A DNA stretch of 64,000 nt from Nemophila menziesii (GCA_029959085.1 JARWIR010000010.1:30558731-30622730); one strand, 5' to 3'; counted from the stretch's first letter, positions 45,414 through 57,796 are shown. The notes: generated by a model not told the origin, from the sequence alone. Program-made: numbers and translations.

Positions 45414-45812
45414 GTGTTTGTAAACACGCGTCATCCCTCTGTGACTCTTGGAATGGGGATCTCATCTGATGGGCAGCAAACCTATGAACTAGGGTTTCAA
45501 TTGGCTAGTAAGGGCAAGCTACAAAACTATCTGGTGAAGAGATCAACTAGAAGGAAATTAGGGGAAGGAAGCTCGGTTGATGGTTTCAAAGCTAATGATG
45601 ACGAGCCTTACCTCGATCTGAAGCCAAGTCTCGATTACCTAAGTTCGACATTTAGAAAGGGGATTAGTCTCTTCGTTAACAAGGTAAGTGTAATCACTAC
45701 CCATCTTTGTCCTATCTCCATGTCATTAATAGGTCAGGTAGAAGAAATAAAAATATATTTGGGTACTGCGGGGAGATGGAGGGTTTTGCATGTCACCGAA
45801 GGCCACAAATAA
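45414..45812 (+). CDS. Open frame of unknown product, perhaps 5' part of LINE-B
   Basis: 132 codons, starting GTG-like/ATG near 45414-45452 and ending at 45812. The protein is mixed and soluble-looking (LGMGISSDGQQTYELGFQL, KRSTRRKLGEGSS) and matches no family I know. It lies upstream of the LINE-B gag on the same strand and could be its 5' leader or N-terminal extension. No function assigned. Confidence 0.3.
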   Translation: MFVNTRHPSVTLGMGISSDGQQTYELGFQLASKGKLQNYLVKRSTRRKLGEGSSVDGFKANDDEPYLDLKPSLDYLSSTFRKGISLFVNKVSVITTHLCPISMSLIGQVEEIKIYLGTAGRWRVLHVTEGHK

Positions 45813-46195
45813 GATACAACAGCGGGGTTTACTTTTGTATATTTCCAAAATCAATTAGTACAGAGAGGCAATAATGACAAGGAAAATACCAAGGAAATCT
45901 GCAACACAGGTTTTAATTGCTGTAATCTAGAACAACAGCGTGCAATTCTTATGAAGGCTCTCGTGATAAGGAAGCTAAAGGGCGAGGTAAGGGGTGGAAA
46001 TCATTATAATACTTTCAATTGTGTAAATCCATCTTATCCTCAAACCCTCTCTGCTTTTATACTTCCTACACTCATCGTAAGCTCTTAATTTCCGTATCTC
46101 ATTACACTGTCTCTAATCCTTTAATCTGCACTAACCACATCCTTTCGAACAAAAGCCTCTTGTGTTTTTTGTTTTGGTATGCAGTTTTTACAATG

Positions 46196-46861
46196 GAAAC
46201 AAGAGACTTCCACGCTCTTCCAATAGTACCATTAAACGAAAATAAAGCAACGAAGCTGGGGGGTCATTAATATTGGTATGAAGGAAAGGTTAGCTGAAAG
46301 CATGAAGGATGAGAAGGCTATCCTTCTCAAGGTTATAGGAGATTCCACCATCTATGATGTACAACTCAGAAAATTTATAGAAGAGAGGTGGGGAATTCAA
46401 GGTCATTTCAGACTCTCTGAGGTCAAGAATAATATGTTCAAGCTCGAAGTTTTCAATGAAAGGGAATTTAAAAGATTTTGGGAGATGAGGCCGAGTATTT
46501 TTCAGAAAATGCACTTGAGTATGACAATCTGTCCACATGTGATAGATTTCAAAGAGTTATCTACTGATTACTCTTCTATATGGGTACAAATCAGAGGGCT
46601 GGCCTTCAAACAGAACAATATTACCACAGTTAAAGCTCTGGAGGAATGTTTTATTAAGATAGAGGCAGTTGATCTTCCATCTGCCATCAATTGCGATATA
46701 AAAATACTGCGCTTTCGGGTCAAATTCAACACCAAGTATCCACTTTCCCCGGGGACTTATTTGTATCAAGAATAAGGAGCGGCATGGGTTGTTTTTCAGT
46801 AAGAAAAATACAGGCTCTTTGTGCTTTAGATGTGGGAAGATAGGTCACCAATACGGCGAAT
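46196..46861 (+). pseudogene. LINE-B ORF1 (DUF4283 and CCHC knuckle)
   Basis: METRDFHALPIVPLNENK starts the protein; a stop and frameshift near 46268 separate it from the 46278-46775 frame with WGIQGHFRLSEVKNNMFKL, MRPSIFQKMHLSM, SSIWVQIRGLAF and IKILRFRVKFNTK. A second frameshift precedes the CCHC knuckle. ORF1 of L1 elements binds RNA; here it is broken in at least two places. Confidence 0.75.
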
Positions 46862-46884
46862 GCCCAGTAAAAAATATCAAGTAG

Positions 46885-47532
46885 GTGGACGATAGATATG
46901 AACGCAAAAAGGTTACGTGGAGCATTGATAATGTCGCCAAATTTCCCCTTTTTAATCCTATCTATGGGTTACACATTAAAGTAAATGGTGAATTCATTAA
47001 TTTTCAATATAATGATAATTTGGCTAAGAGTGCAGGTCATAATTACAAAAATGCAAATCCAGTCAGGGGAATTGTTATCAATGAAGGTGGCGGGAATATT
47101 TTGAGTATATATAACTACACTAAGAAAGGAAGTACGAGCAAAGCAGTTAATCACAAGAGGTTGAAGAAGATAAAGCAAGCAAAGACAAGGAGTGGGAGTC
47201 TTGGAACAAACAAATGCATGACCAGCGAAATGAACTTCACGAGTCAGCCTTGAAGATAGAAGCGTTCATAAGAACACACGGAATTAATGATGATGGGGAA
47301 AACAAAATGAAGGTGATATTAGAGCAGCTCTGATGGCTTTCGAGAAGAGATGATAAAGATAAAGGGCAAGCAAGTAGCTAACATTAATGAAGCACCTGAG
47401 TCTAATCAAGGGAACTTCTCAAACCTTCAACACAAGATTAAAAGAAGAAGAGAAGGAAAGGCTGGTACAAATGAGGCTGGTAGTATGATTGTCAATTCAA
47501 AAATTTATGTTGCTTTAAAAAACTTAGAGTAG
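46885..47532 (+). pseudogene. LINE-B ORF1 C-terminal, basic region
   Basis: Two open pieces (46885-47253 and 47350-47532), rich in Lys, Asn and Ser, after the zinc knuckle. This position is normally an unconserved basic tail in plant L1 ORF1. A short (GA)n run follows at 47581-47594. Confidence 0.45.
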
Positions 47533-47859
47533 TGGACCCCATTGAGAACTTTGTAAACAATAATAAGTTTAGAATTTTAGAGAGAGAGAGAGAGAAGGGG
47601 AGGGTAATGAGTTGTATTCGAATGATGTTGGGTCAAAGATAGATGATATATCAAAAATGATAGATGACTATGATTCACAATATGAACCTGAAGAAGAGAA
47701 GGAATGAAGTTGTGAAAATAGTGAGACTTTTTTTGAGAAAGATTAGGAAGGTGGTGGGGATGATCACAATATGAATTTTAATTATGCTGATGCTGAAGAT
47801 GATGAGTTGGAACAAGAAGATGAGAAAAAAGAAGGCGGCTACTCCAAGAAAGCCGCGAA

Positions 47860-48790
47860 GTTCAAATTACGACCTTTTGTTGGAATGTTCAGGGGATTCG
47901 AGCGCCCTTAACATTAGAAAGAAATAGCTCGATGATAGCTCAGTTTCGTCCTGGGGTAGCGGCATTTTGTGAATTTTTTTAAGAGAGGTCGACTCTCAAG
48001 ATATTGTGGCTCGGTTTGGCTTCAGTAATGCGTTTTTTGTGCAAGCAACTGGAACTTCTTTCCATTCAGGGGGTTCCTTCTTTTGTGGCACTCTAATGTG
48101 CATTAAGTATTGTCTTTAGTTGTAATTTCTTTATTATTGCTCTTATTAATGAAATTTCCTTTTCGTATTACATGATCTTCTTACATGCACCAAATGACTT
48201 TAATCAACGAGTGGATATATGGGATGAAATATCAAAATGGAGTAGGGATATTAGATATACATGGATGATTATTGGGGATTTCAATGAAATTCTTAACACG
48301 ACTGAGAAACAGAGCAAGAATCAAGAAAATCTTAACCATATTAACGCTTTTATTGACTTCACTCATTTTAATTCCCTTTTTTAAATTAAATCTAACGGAT
48401 GTTTCTTTACTTGGTCTAACAGGAAAGAAGGCGATAAACACGTCAAGACGAGGATTAATAGAGGTATGTCCACTTATGATTGGATCGAAAAATTTCCTAG
48501 GTCCCAAATCTATATCCCTCCAGCAATTGGGTCGGACCATTCCCCCCTTATCCTTCATATTGACATTAACATGAAAATAGGAAAGAAACACTTCAAATTC
48601 GAATCTAGGTGGCTAGAGAGTGACGATTGTAGGATAGTAGTCAATGATAGTTGGAAGGTACCTAATGATTTTGTTCCTATTACTAATTTTATTAAAACAA
48701 GAGAGCATACAAAGAAAAAATTAGTAATATGGAGTTCTAAGACCTTTAAAAACCATGAAAAACTACTAAATCCCTTCAAGAGAAATTAAT
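47860..48790 (+). pseudogene. LINE-B endonuclease
   Basis: APE-like nuclease pieces in order: ITTFCWNVQGIRAPLT (about 47864), WMIIGDFNEILN (about 48264), FFTWSNRKEGDKHVKTRIN (about 48403) and IGSDHSPLILH (about 48523). The GDFN and SDHSP catalytic motifs survive, but the frame breaks at least at 48384 and upstream of 48172. Confidence 0.75.
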
Positions 48791-48899
48791 TCTTCTTAAT
48801 AATAATACGAGTACAGATAACACCAAAGAAGAAAACGATATTAAAGATTTAATTAAAATTGACATGAGAGAGAAGAGAAATACTGAGCGATAGAGCTAG

Positions 48900-50960
48900 A
48901 CAGAGTTGGCTAATTTATGGAGACAAGAACACTAAATTTTTTCATCTAACTACAATACAAAGAAGAAAGTTTGACCGTATAAATAGAATAAAAGACAATG
49001 CAGGAATGTTAAAAGAGGACTCGGAGGATATTAAAGAATGTTTTCAAAACTTTTACAAAAATCTTTTTACCGAAGACGAGAGTAGTGAAGTTAATATGGG
49101 GAATCCATTAGAGCATATAAAACCTAAGATTACGGATGATATGATCAAAGAATTAATAAAAAACCCTATTTAGAAGAAGTAGAGAATGCGGTCCACGACT
49201 TATTAGCTTCTAAAGCTCCTGGACCGGACGGTTTGAATGGTAAGTTTTATAAAGAGTTTTGGGATATTATTAAAGATGATGTTTTTAACATAATTGTGGA
49301 TTTTTTTGACAATAACTGTTCTATGGAAACTATTAATGATATGCTGATTACTCTCATTCCGAAAGGGGTTACTCAAGAAAATTTAGGCGATTACAGACTT
49401 ATATCTTGTGTCAACTTTATTTATAAGATAATTACAAAAAGTTTATCTAACAGACTCAGTCGTTTTATGAATTTGATAGTATCGCCTACACAATCGGCTT
49501 TCATTAAAGGTAGAGCTATACAAGATAATATCATCGTTGCACAGGAAATTTCTTTCTTTATGAGTCGCAAAAGAAAAAACAAAAAACATATGGAAGCAAT
49601 AAAAATAGACATGGCAAAAGCATATGATCAAGTAAGATGGGAGTTCCTTTTTCAGGTATTGGATAAATTGGGTTTTCATGATACGTGGATAAAATGGATT
49701 AAGAACTGTGTTACCACAGTTTCGTTCAATATTAATTTCAATGGAGAAAGACTTGATAATTTCAAACCAGGGAGAGGCCTCAGACAAGGCGACCCTTTGT
49801 CCCCTTTTTTATTCTCTATTATGACTGAATCTCTTATTAGCATTATCGATCATTTTGTCAATGATGGTTCGATTAAAGGCATCCAAATCAACCGGTATTG
49901 CCCTAGTATCTCCCATTTACTCTTTGTTGATGATTCCCTCTTCTTTGTTAACCTGGAGGAGATGAATATTAACCATTTTAAAGAATGTTTGAATTTATAT
50001 TGTCTTGGTTCAGGTCAGAAGATCAATTTTTAGAAATCAGCAATTCTATTTAGTAAAGAATTCCCTCCTGAGATGAAGACTTCAGTCTCGACAATCTTAA
50101 ATATAAAAGAAACGAATGATTTGGGATACTATTTGGGGATACCATTATGCCATAAAAGATCGAAAGCAGAATCATTAGAGTGAATTGCTAAGAAAAACTT
50201 CAAAAACACAGAAGGATGGAAGGCTAGGCTCCTTTCGGAAGGGGGCAAAGAAGTTTTTATCAAAGCTATTTTACAGGCCATTCCAAAATATTATATGTCT
50301 ATTTTTTCATTTCCGATTACTTTTTGCAATAAGTTGATATCATCTATATCTAACTTTTGGTGGAATTCAGGTGAGAGAAATAGAATTCATTGGATTGCTT
50401 GGGAAAAGATAGTTGTTAGCAAGATGATAGGAGGGTTAGGGTTTAAAGATTTCAAGAAAATGAATGTGGTTCTCCTAGCACCACAAGTTTAGAGATTTAA
50501 AAACAGCCCAAATAATCTTGTTGCGAAACTTCTAAAATGTATTTAATTTAACAAAGCTGATATTATGAGTTGTGAAATACGACAAAGCAGAACTTGGAGT
50601 TGGGCAAGCCTTATATAAGGAAGAGATTTTATCAAAAAACACGGGACCAATATAATTGGAAACGGGAAAGATATAGATATATGGAACGATAGATGGATCG
50701 ATACAAATTGGAAAATTGAGAAATCCGGGGGAACCACGATAACTAAAGTTAGTGAACTTATGAAAAAAGGATCAACCGGATGGGATACGGAACTAATTGA
50801 TAATATTTTTCCGGAACCGATTATTCCTCTTGTCAAGAGGATTAAAATCATGAATTGTGAGATGACTGATAGATTTGTGTGGCCGTTCTCGAAGGACGGA
50901 TCTTACGATACAAAAACAGGATATAGAGTAATAACTGAACATCAAATTAATTAATAAACC
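48900..50960 (+). pseudogene. LINE-B reverse transcriptase
   Basis: The best preserved part is 49233-50033 (266 codons): LITLIPKG, YRLISCVNFIYKIITK, QSAFIKGRAIQDNI, IKIDMAKAYDQVRW, PGRGLRQGDPLSPFLF and the catalytic box as LFVDDSLFF (FADD to FVDD, both aspartates kept). It is preceded by the FFHLTTIQRRKFDRI linker at about 48940 and APGPDGLNGKFYKEFW at 49217. Downstream frames (50295-50492, 50760-50954) continue the domain after stops. Confidence 0.85.
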
Positions 50961-51068
50961 TACAACAACGACCACTATCTCAACACATGAATCTCCTATA
51001 TGGAAAACAATAAGGAGTTCTAACATACCAAAAAATAAAACTTTTTATGTGGAGAATTGTAAATAATG

Positions 51069-51073
51069 CTATT
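51069..51073. repeat. Target-site duplication of solo LTR, left copy (GCTAT)
   Basis: GCTAT at 51069-51073 matches GCTAT at 52588-52592. Removing the insert and one copy rejoins the LINE-B codons NNA-IPTRRNLYTRKC. Confidence 0.95.
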
Positions 51074-52587
51074 GATGTCTCCTCATTTGTGATAATAAAA
51101 TATAATTCTGAGACATCATTTTAGGCGTATTTATTAGTTTATAGGTCGATCTTAGCTTAATTTAGTGCACTTTCCTATTTTGAGTCTTGATTTAGTAACA
51201 TAATATTTTTAGAGCATATTGGGTTTAATTGTTTATTTACTGTAAAGCTTTAAAGATAATTATGGAGATTAATTAGAGTCCAAGTCAAAGACTACAAGAT
51301 ATGGAAAGAGATATGCATGGAAATTGGAGATAGAAGGAAACAGAGTTCAATTAGGAAAAGGAAAAGCTGCCTTAAATCTGAAATTCTGCAGCACACGCCT
51401 AAAGAAGTGGTGATAACTCCTAAACGAAGCCAATTTCGGTAATTTCCTTTCATAGGGACGTAGATAATTCGCTGAGGATTCTTTTGGTATATTATGGAGC
51501 AAAAACCGACCAATAACGAAGAAGATATGCTCAAAACTGTTCAGCATTAATTATCTTTATTTTCATACGAATTTGAGTTGGGCTTGGAGTCCACCACTTA
51601 CTTCTCCTTCAAGAAAACGAATTAGGTCAACCTACACCCTATAAATACAGCCTCTTAACATTAGAAAATCATCCTTGGCCAGACCCTAAGGCCAAGAGGA
51701 AGCTACAACACAAGAAGAGAAGTTTGGAAGGAGCTGTGCATCAATCATGTCTTCTTCAACCTTCAGTTCTGTAATTCTTTTCTCTTCTTTTCTTTGTATG
51801 AATTAATTCTTTTTAGCTTGAGTTTTAGCATATATGTATGAACCATAGTGTTGATTGACATCTATCTAATTTGGGAACTTAATGTTTTAAATTGAATTAT
51901 AGTTTTTTATTCTCTGTTTATGTGTTTGGATTTATATTCTGTGTTCTTGTGGAAGTGCACCCATATAGAATTACCATCTAGTAATTAGGTCACCATTGAC
52001 AACGGTGTTTAATTACATGTTTAGCACATAACGTCTAGTATTCGGTTTAGATCTGACAACCCAACCTAACTAGATAATCACTATGGTTTAGTTCTTGTGA
52101 CTATTTACCAATTACAGGAAAAGTTTGCTTAGGAAGCCTTATTGACACAGGTAAATCCTATCTAAAACTACCGATAGCGAATTGGAACCGATTATTGAAA
52201 TACTACATAATTCACCCTTACATGTTTAGAACGGCAAAACTAGTGGGGATTACATGCTATTTACTCAAGCTAAACTTTCATACTATCTTCTTTTCTTTTC
52301 TTTTATTTATTTTCTGTCTTTAGTTTATTAGTTTAGTTTTATTATTTAAAAACTAAATAAATATTTGTCTATCTCTTCTTCCTACTTGCGTATTATTATT
52401 CTAGCTTAATTATTTGCACTTGATAATTTGCATAAGTTCTCTCTAACTTTCGTCAGTCTCTGAGGAACGAATCTTCTTATCATTAAAACTTGCATACGTC
52501 CTGTAATACTTGCAGTACCGTGTTAGCTTAGGGTGTTTATTTGCATCTAAATTATATCATCTTTTTATCACACCTTAGGCCACACCA
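51074..52587 (+). mobile_element. Gypsy solo LTR inside LINE-B
   Basis: 1514 bp, TGATGTCTCC...CCACACCA, flanked by the perfect 5-bp duplication GCTAT. It is homologous to the LTR at 59477-61013 (shared TTTTTAGAGCATATTGG, ATGGAAATTGGAGATA, GAAAACGAATTAGG and ACTTGCA near the end). No internal sequence: formed by recombination between the two LTRs of a full element. Confidence 0.95.
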
Positions 52588-52592
52588 GCTAT

Positions 52593-53490
52593 ACCCACAA
52601 GGAGAAATCTATACACAAGGAAATGTGCGGACTCAACAAACTGTCTTTGGTGTAATAACCCAATCGAAAGTATTGAACATTTACTACTTCAATGCACAAT
52701 GTGTAAAGATATTTGGGCAGGATCATTGCTACAAATTAGAATACAAGACAACCTCGAAAAGAGCATTGAAGAATGGTTTCTAAAAATAATACAGAGCTTT
52801 GTGAAAGGAGGATAGGAAGAGAATATTGTGAGAGATTTCATAATGATTAATCTGTGGAATATCTGAAAAGGGAAAATGAAAGAGATACGCGAAGGAACAA
52901 AGATTTGTGGTACAGGTATCAACATAACCACAAAAAAGCTCATGGGAGAAATACATGTAAAAAAGTGGGGGCAGAAGGACAACAATGGAATGAAAACAGC
53001 ATAAATACTTCAACAGGTCTAGATCCAGACTATTCCTTTTACTGTGATGCCTCTTTTTTGAATAATTGGGAACCTACAGGACTAGCAGTGGTAGGTGTGC
53101 ACAATCGTTCTAGCAAGTCCTTTACTAGCTGCTCTAGTGAGGAATATAACTCCCCAGTGGAGGGAGAAGCACAGGCGGTAGCTACGGAAATTTGTGCAGC
53201 TTTTCCAGGAAAATAAAAAGTTATTTACTCAGATAACCTTGAGATTATTCAAGGTATTCAGCAGGTGTCAGTTGTGCGTTGGAATATCCAACCTTTTCTA
53301 CGCAAGATTATCCGCAGGGCAGGTGAGATCGGGCAGATTTCATATCATCACATTAACAAGAAGCTCAACACCTGTGCGGATAAGATTGCTAAGGAAGCTA
53401 GACACGAGGCAACTTCTCTGCGTCGATCGACTTTGAGCCCTTTCGACCTTGTTATACTATTTAGTAAATTAGGAATTGGATGATTATTTT
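52593..53490 (+). pseudogene. LINE-B zinc finger and RNase H
   Basis: IPTRRNLYTRKC, CLWCNNPIESIEHLLLQC (52593-52700) is the zf-RVT module. RNase H follows: FYCDASFLNNWEPTGLAVVG at about 53037, EGEAQAVATE (53161) and, after a stop at 53215, the end with HINKKLNTCADKIAKEA (53350-53400). The catalytic acidic residues DA, E and the late D are visible, but the frame is interrupted. Confidence 0.75.
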
Positions 53491-53539
53491 GGCTTACTTT
53501 TCGGTTCCTTGGCACCTTTCCTTGTCCAAAAAAAAAAAG

Positions 53540-54190
53540 CTCTATCGTCCCACACATCAAAACTCTTTTTCCAATTCTCGAGCGTCTGATCGTCGGGGAT
53601 ATTCCCTATGCCATATAAGTCCCTCTTCATCGAAAACTTGAAATTACTATATATATCACAGTCCGGTCTTTACATACAATCGTCAATATTGAAGAAGTCA
53701 TGTCCACTATTTTTTTCCTATATAGTGGGTATGAATAAAATAACGTTGATAGGAAAGGAAGATTACCCTTAACCGATCATACCCTGGTTGTTGCATTCGC
53801 GGGGGTACTTTTACCCAACTCTTGAATCATGGATGGACCGTCTCCCTCATAGTGAGCCTGATGACCTGGTTGGCGTGATTTCCATATTATTCTCCTAGAT
53901 ATCACGTGTTATTAAACACGTTGAAACCTACGAGGAGGTGACCTCACGCCTCCTTCATCACCTTGTAGGCAGACTGCAAGGATGCACGATCCCTTGAATT
54001 TCTTGTTTTTACTGTTATAATACATAATTAATTTTAACATACAATAATAAAAAATAACAAATTCAGTTTTAAATATATCATACCAGGTGCATTATAACCC
54101 ATGAGAGCTATATTTGCATTTCGCGAGAGATATTGGCCATCACCATTTACTTCTTGTCTACGCGACACAACAGCTGTCGTTTGCATTTAA
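53540..54190 (-). pseudogene. CACTA-derived coding remnant
   Basis: The minus strand reads MKRDLYGIGNIPDDQTLENW then KKSFDVWDDRA at about 53630-53540, ending where LINE-B's A-run begins, and TTAVVSRRQEVNGDGQYLSR near 54180. These look like one CACTA-type protein whose continuation lies beyond LINE-B at 45390 and below. No diagnostic catalytic motif is present. Confidence 0.35.
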
Positions 54191-54705
54191 ATTTTTATTT
54201 ATTAAACTAAGACCCCTAAATAAAATTTTACTACACTAAGACCCCTAAATAATATTTTATTACACTAAGACACCTACCATTTTATTTTATTACATTATGA
54301 AACCTAAATTATATTTTATTACACTAAGACCCATAATTTATGTTTTTTTACAATAAGATCCCAAAAATTATATTTTATTACAATAATGGTCATACACTTA
54401 TATTTTATTAAAGTATGACCCCTAAAATTATATTCTATTATACTAAAGCCCAACATTATCTTTTATTAAACTAAGTCACTAAATTATATTTTATTACATT
54501 AATTCCCATGGATTGTATTTCATAACAAAAAGACACCTAAACTATATTTTATTACACTAAGGTCCCTAAATTATATTTTATTAAACTAATTCCCCTAAAT
54601 TACATTTTATTACACTGATGTCCCTAAATTATATTTAATTACAGTAAGCCCCCTAAATTATATTCTATTACAATAAGCCCCCTAAATTATATTTTTGTTA
54701 GTTTT
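54190..54705. repeat. ~32-bp minisatellite, about 16 copies
   Basis: Irregular tandem units built on TATATTTTATTACACTAAG followed by ACCCCTAAAT. Units are 30-36 bp and diverged from each other by several bases. Very AT-rich; no coding frame survives. Confidence 0.9.
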
Positions 54706-54879
54706 AGTTTTTGAGAAAAACATTTAATAATCTACAAAAAAGTGTAAAATAGATGGATTTCATACCTTGTTGAAAATGTAAATGTCGAAAATAAACCGGC
54801 ACTCTGTAGCTCGATTTTTTTTATTTGTGTTGTTATGGCAGAAATGAAGGAATCGTGGAGTTTTATTAAAGTTTCAAAT

Positions 54880-55150
54880 TACCGACGACATGTATCGTCG
54901 CCAGTTAGACGGACAAAAGTCACGCGTGGGAAGAACCGCCATACGTTTGGCCTCGAAAATTAAATTTCCTTACTTGTGACAAAAAAATTCGCCGCGATTA
55001 AGTCTTTCCACTTATAAACTATAAGAGGTGACGAAATATACCGACGCGGTTGACAACCTTCTCTCGCGGCATGTTCATCTGTAAGAACTCGCCGCGGTTT
55101 ATCACAAGTTCTTGCGACTAGTTCTTAGTCATCCGCGACAACAATATCGA
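54880..55150. repeat. CACTA-like subterminal region, second
   Basis: Dense CGACG, CCGCGG and CGTCGC motifs (GACGACATGTATCGTCG at 54894, TCGCCGCGATTA, CTCGCGGC, CTCGCCGCGGTTTA). It stands out by its CpG content. It could be a terminus of one of two overlapping CACTA elements. Confidence 0.4.
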
Positions 55151-55293
55151 TACCAATAACTAAAAAGATATTTTTTCTCATTTTTTTGTAAAAACAATAA
55201 ACCTGCCTAAAAACACTTTATTAACATGAACATATATAACAATCTAACGCAATAAAAATAATTAAGTAAACATTCCAAAATAGAAAAACAAAA

Positions 55294-56042
55294 TCATTCA
55301 AAAGATAAAACATTTCGATAAAATTTCAAAATGATAAACACTACTCGTAATGTCAAGTGTGTTTCGTAACCATCAATGCTTATGTCATCGTCATCACTAT
55401 CGATGTATATAGTTTCCTCATATGGACCATCTTCGTACTCATTCAACGTGTCGTCATGTACGTTATAATCATTTTCAATCAAGGCTCTGGTCCCAACATG
55501 TAAGTATCTATCTTTTTTCCTTCACCTATAGTCAAGCGTAATAAGGAGTACTCTGGGTCAAAGTTCATCCCGACCAAAAGAATGATGATTGGATCTACAC
55601 TAGTGAATATTAATTTTGCACCTAATAAATCGGGGTTCCATCCGTGTTGGTCATTACTTCCCAAACAACTTTTCACCTCTTTTGTGACTTCTTTGCATTA
55701 CTTTTTTCGATATAAAAAACCTTTTTGCTTAAGTGGCTAAAATTTAGGGTTCTCCACTCCACTAGAAAGAACTTGTGATGATCATGGTTGATCCTTGTTC
55801 TGACTTCCTCTTTTTGTTTTCTTGTCGGTGTTATACCACTTACACTTTAACAACACTACTGAACAACCACGACCAAATTCTACCTTCATAATTTTGACTA
55901 ACTGACCATAATAAGTTATTTCACCCGTGATAGCATAAACTCTATAATCTTGAGTCACTCTCTTTTCTCCCTTGTCACAAGTAATCCATTTGACCTCGTT
56001 GATAACACGTGAATCAAATCTATATTGGGGGCCATTAGACAT
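55294..56042 (-). pseudogene. CACTA transposase-associated DUF4216-like region
   Basis: Minus-strand frames 56042-55782, 55676-55479 and 55482-55294. The first reads ITGEITYYGQLVKIMKVEF and VVLLKCKWYNTDKK, matching the 'YYG.L..I...V.LFKC.W.' core of DUF4216 found after the TNP2 transposase of plant CACTA elements. The last has an acidic tail (IDSDDDDISIDG), also usual there. Frameshifts separate the parts. Confidence 0.6.
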
Positions 56043-56218
56043 TTTGCCAATGAAATAACTTTATCAGAAGCAAATGCATCACCAGATTTGCGCATTAAAT
56101 ACACATATCCACAACAACACTTATTAGTTGTAATGGAGACGAATTAATGCTAAAATTTGAGAACTTAAATACCTTTTCCAAGATTAAGTAAACTATAATA
56201 TTACTTACATCATATAGG

Positions 56219-56223
56219 GTTGG
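56219..56223. repeat. Target-site duplication of second solo LTR (GTTGG)
   Basis: GTTGG at 56219-56223 is repeated at 57797-57801, directly outside the LTR on both sides. Confidence 0.9.
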
Positions 56224-57796
56224 TGGTGTGTCCTGGTGCGTTATAGAATAACACCCCTAAAAAGGAAAGACATGTACCGCAAGTGTACGGGTCGTCCAAG
56301 TAATATCCGATAAACGGGATTTCGATCTCAGGGACGGAATAGATATGACTTAAAATGTTATGCAATAAGTTAGGATAATTGTTATATGACAAGAAAAGTA
56401 AATGGATAATTATTTGTTGGGTTTTTGTTTAAGGACTAAAGTGAAAATAATGTAAATACTAGTTTAACTAATGCAAATAAATAAGACACAAGTAAATATA
56501 TATGAGTGGACGCAAGAATGAGATGCAAGTGTTTCACCTAAATCTATTTAACCAATGCTTTCGTTTAAAGGTTGAATCAGGACTTGGTATTAGCCGGGAT
56601 TCTAGTTTCTCCTAACCCCCGTCAAGGTGGACTTAGGAGCTATCCTAGGGTATTACGAACCCCGTCAGGGTGATTATAAGCTACCTTTAAATGTTCAAGT
56701 CTTTTACCCAATTGGATACAAGTTTAATCAAGCCCGTCAGGGTCAATGACTTATACCTCGCGTCTATTACCTAGGTCTGTAATTAAACCCCCCCCCCCCC
56801 CCCCGTCAAGGTGATCATTACGCCACTATAATGAATAGCTTAGTTACTAATTCCTATTTTTGATTCATGACTTCAAAGACAGTAAATAAATTCATGATAA
56901 TAGTCAATACTAAATTACCCAATTCAAATTAAATCTTTCAATCCCAAATTCAAAAACATTATTAAAATAAATCGGGGCTCAGCCCATTAAAGCGATTCTC
57001 TAGTACTTAAAGTATTTAGCTCATAATGGAAATAAAAAATAAAGAAATAAAATTAAAGGAACTCATAGTCAATTACATAAACGAAATAAAGAACCTAATT
57101 AAAGGGTTGAATTGACTGTTGTTGGAAGAATTGCTTCCCCAGCTTCAGCTTCTTCTCTCCTCTTTGCTTCTGACTTTCTCTCTGGCGTTTCTGACTTGTG
57201 TAATATGAGTTGTGTGTAAAATAAGATTCTAAAGGCTTGTTTATATGAAACAAATCGGACTTGGGCTATTACTTAAATGAAATAATGAAATATTAAAAAT
57301 CCCAAATCCAATATTTTTTTTAAATCCCGTAATTGATGTACGCCTGTAACTTCTTCAAATCAGCTCCAAATTGACCCATTCTAGTTGCTAAATCTTCCTA
57401 ACTCAATAAGGAATAATCTCTATTTCACGATCCAAAGGCTGAATCCATGTTTAACTCGCTCAAAATCAGAAATTACTATCAGCCTTCCAGATTTGCAGCT
57501 TTCCTAGTCAACTCTTTGGGATATCCTTTCTCGCCTTTGACTTCTCCTTTCGATCTAAGAATTTAATGCTCGATTCCTCTCCTTGTATTGGTGCTCCCTA
57601 GCATCCATGGACCTACAAATTTTGCACTAAAAACAAACCATTTATGTGCAAAAGCTTTAAAATGAAATATAATAAATTCCAAGGAGAGAAATTAAAATAT
57701 AACGAATTAATCCTAAAAGTCTATCATATAAGTCAATTATTCACCTAAAAAGATGTATCCTAAGGTCATAAAATTAGAACAAAAAGGGAGACATCA
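56224..57796 (-). mobile_element. Gypsy solo LTR (minus) inside CACTA transposase
   Basis: 1573 bp; on the minus strand TGATGTCTCCC...GGACACACCA. Flanked by the perfect duplication GTTGG. It contains four CCCGTCARGGT motifs and an 18-base C-run (56788 onward). The flanks on both sides read as CACTA transposase on the minus strand, so it was inserted into that gene. Confidence 0.9.

Larger units (their letters stand above)
45830..53537 (+). mobile_element. LINE-B: L1-type retrotransposon with RNase H
   Basis: Plus-strand LINE-1 of the same lineage as LINE-A. Order: ORF1 with DUF4283 (46190-46775) and CCHC knuckle (CFRCGKIGHQYGEC, about 46820-46861), endonuclease (47860-48790), reverse transcriptase (48900-50960), zinc finger (52590-52720), RNase H (53010-53480) and a terminal A-run (53527-53537). 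A Gypsy solo LTR is inserted at 51074-52587. The 5' end is uncertain and no flanking duplication was confirmed. Frameshifts and stops show it is inactive. Confidence 0.85.

Noticed and set aside
56788..56805. C-homopolymer as a functional element
   Set aside because: A long single-base run may be a sequencing or assembly artefact; noted within the LTR only.
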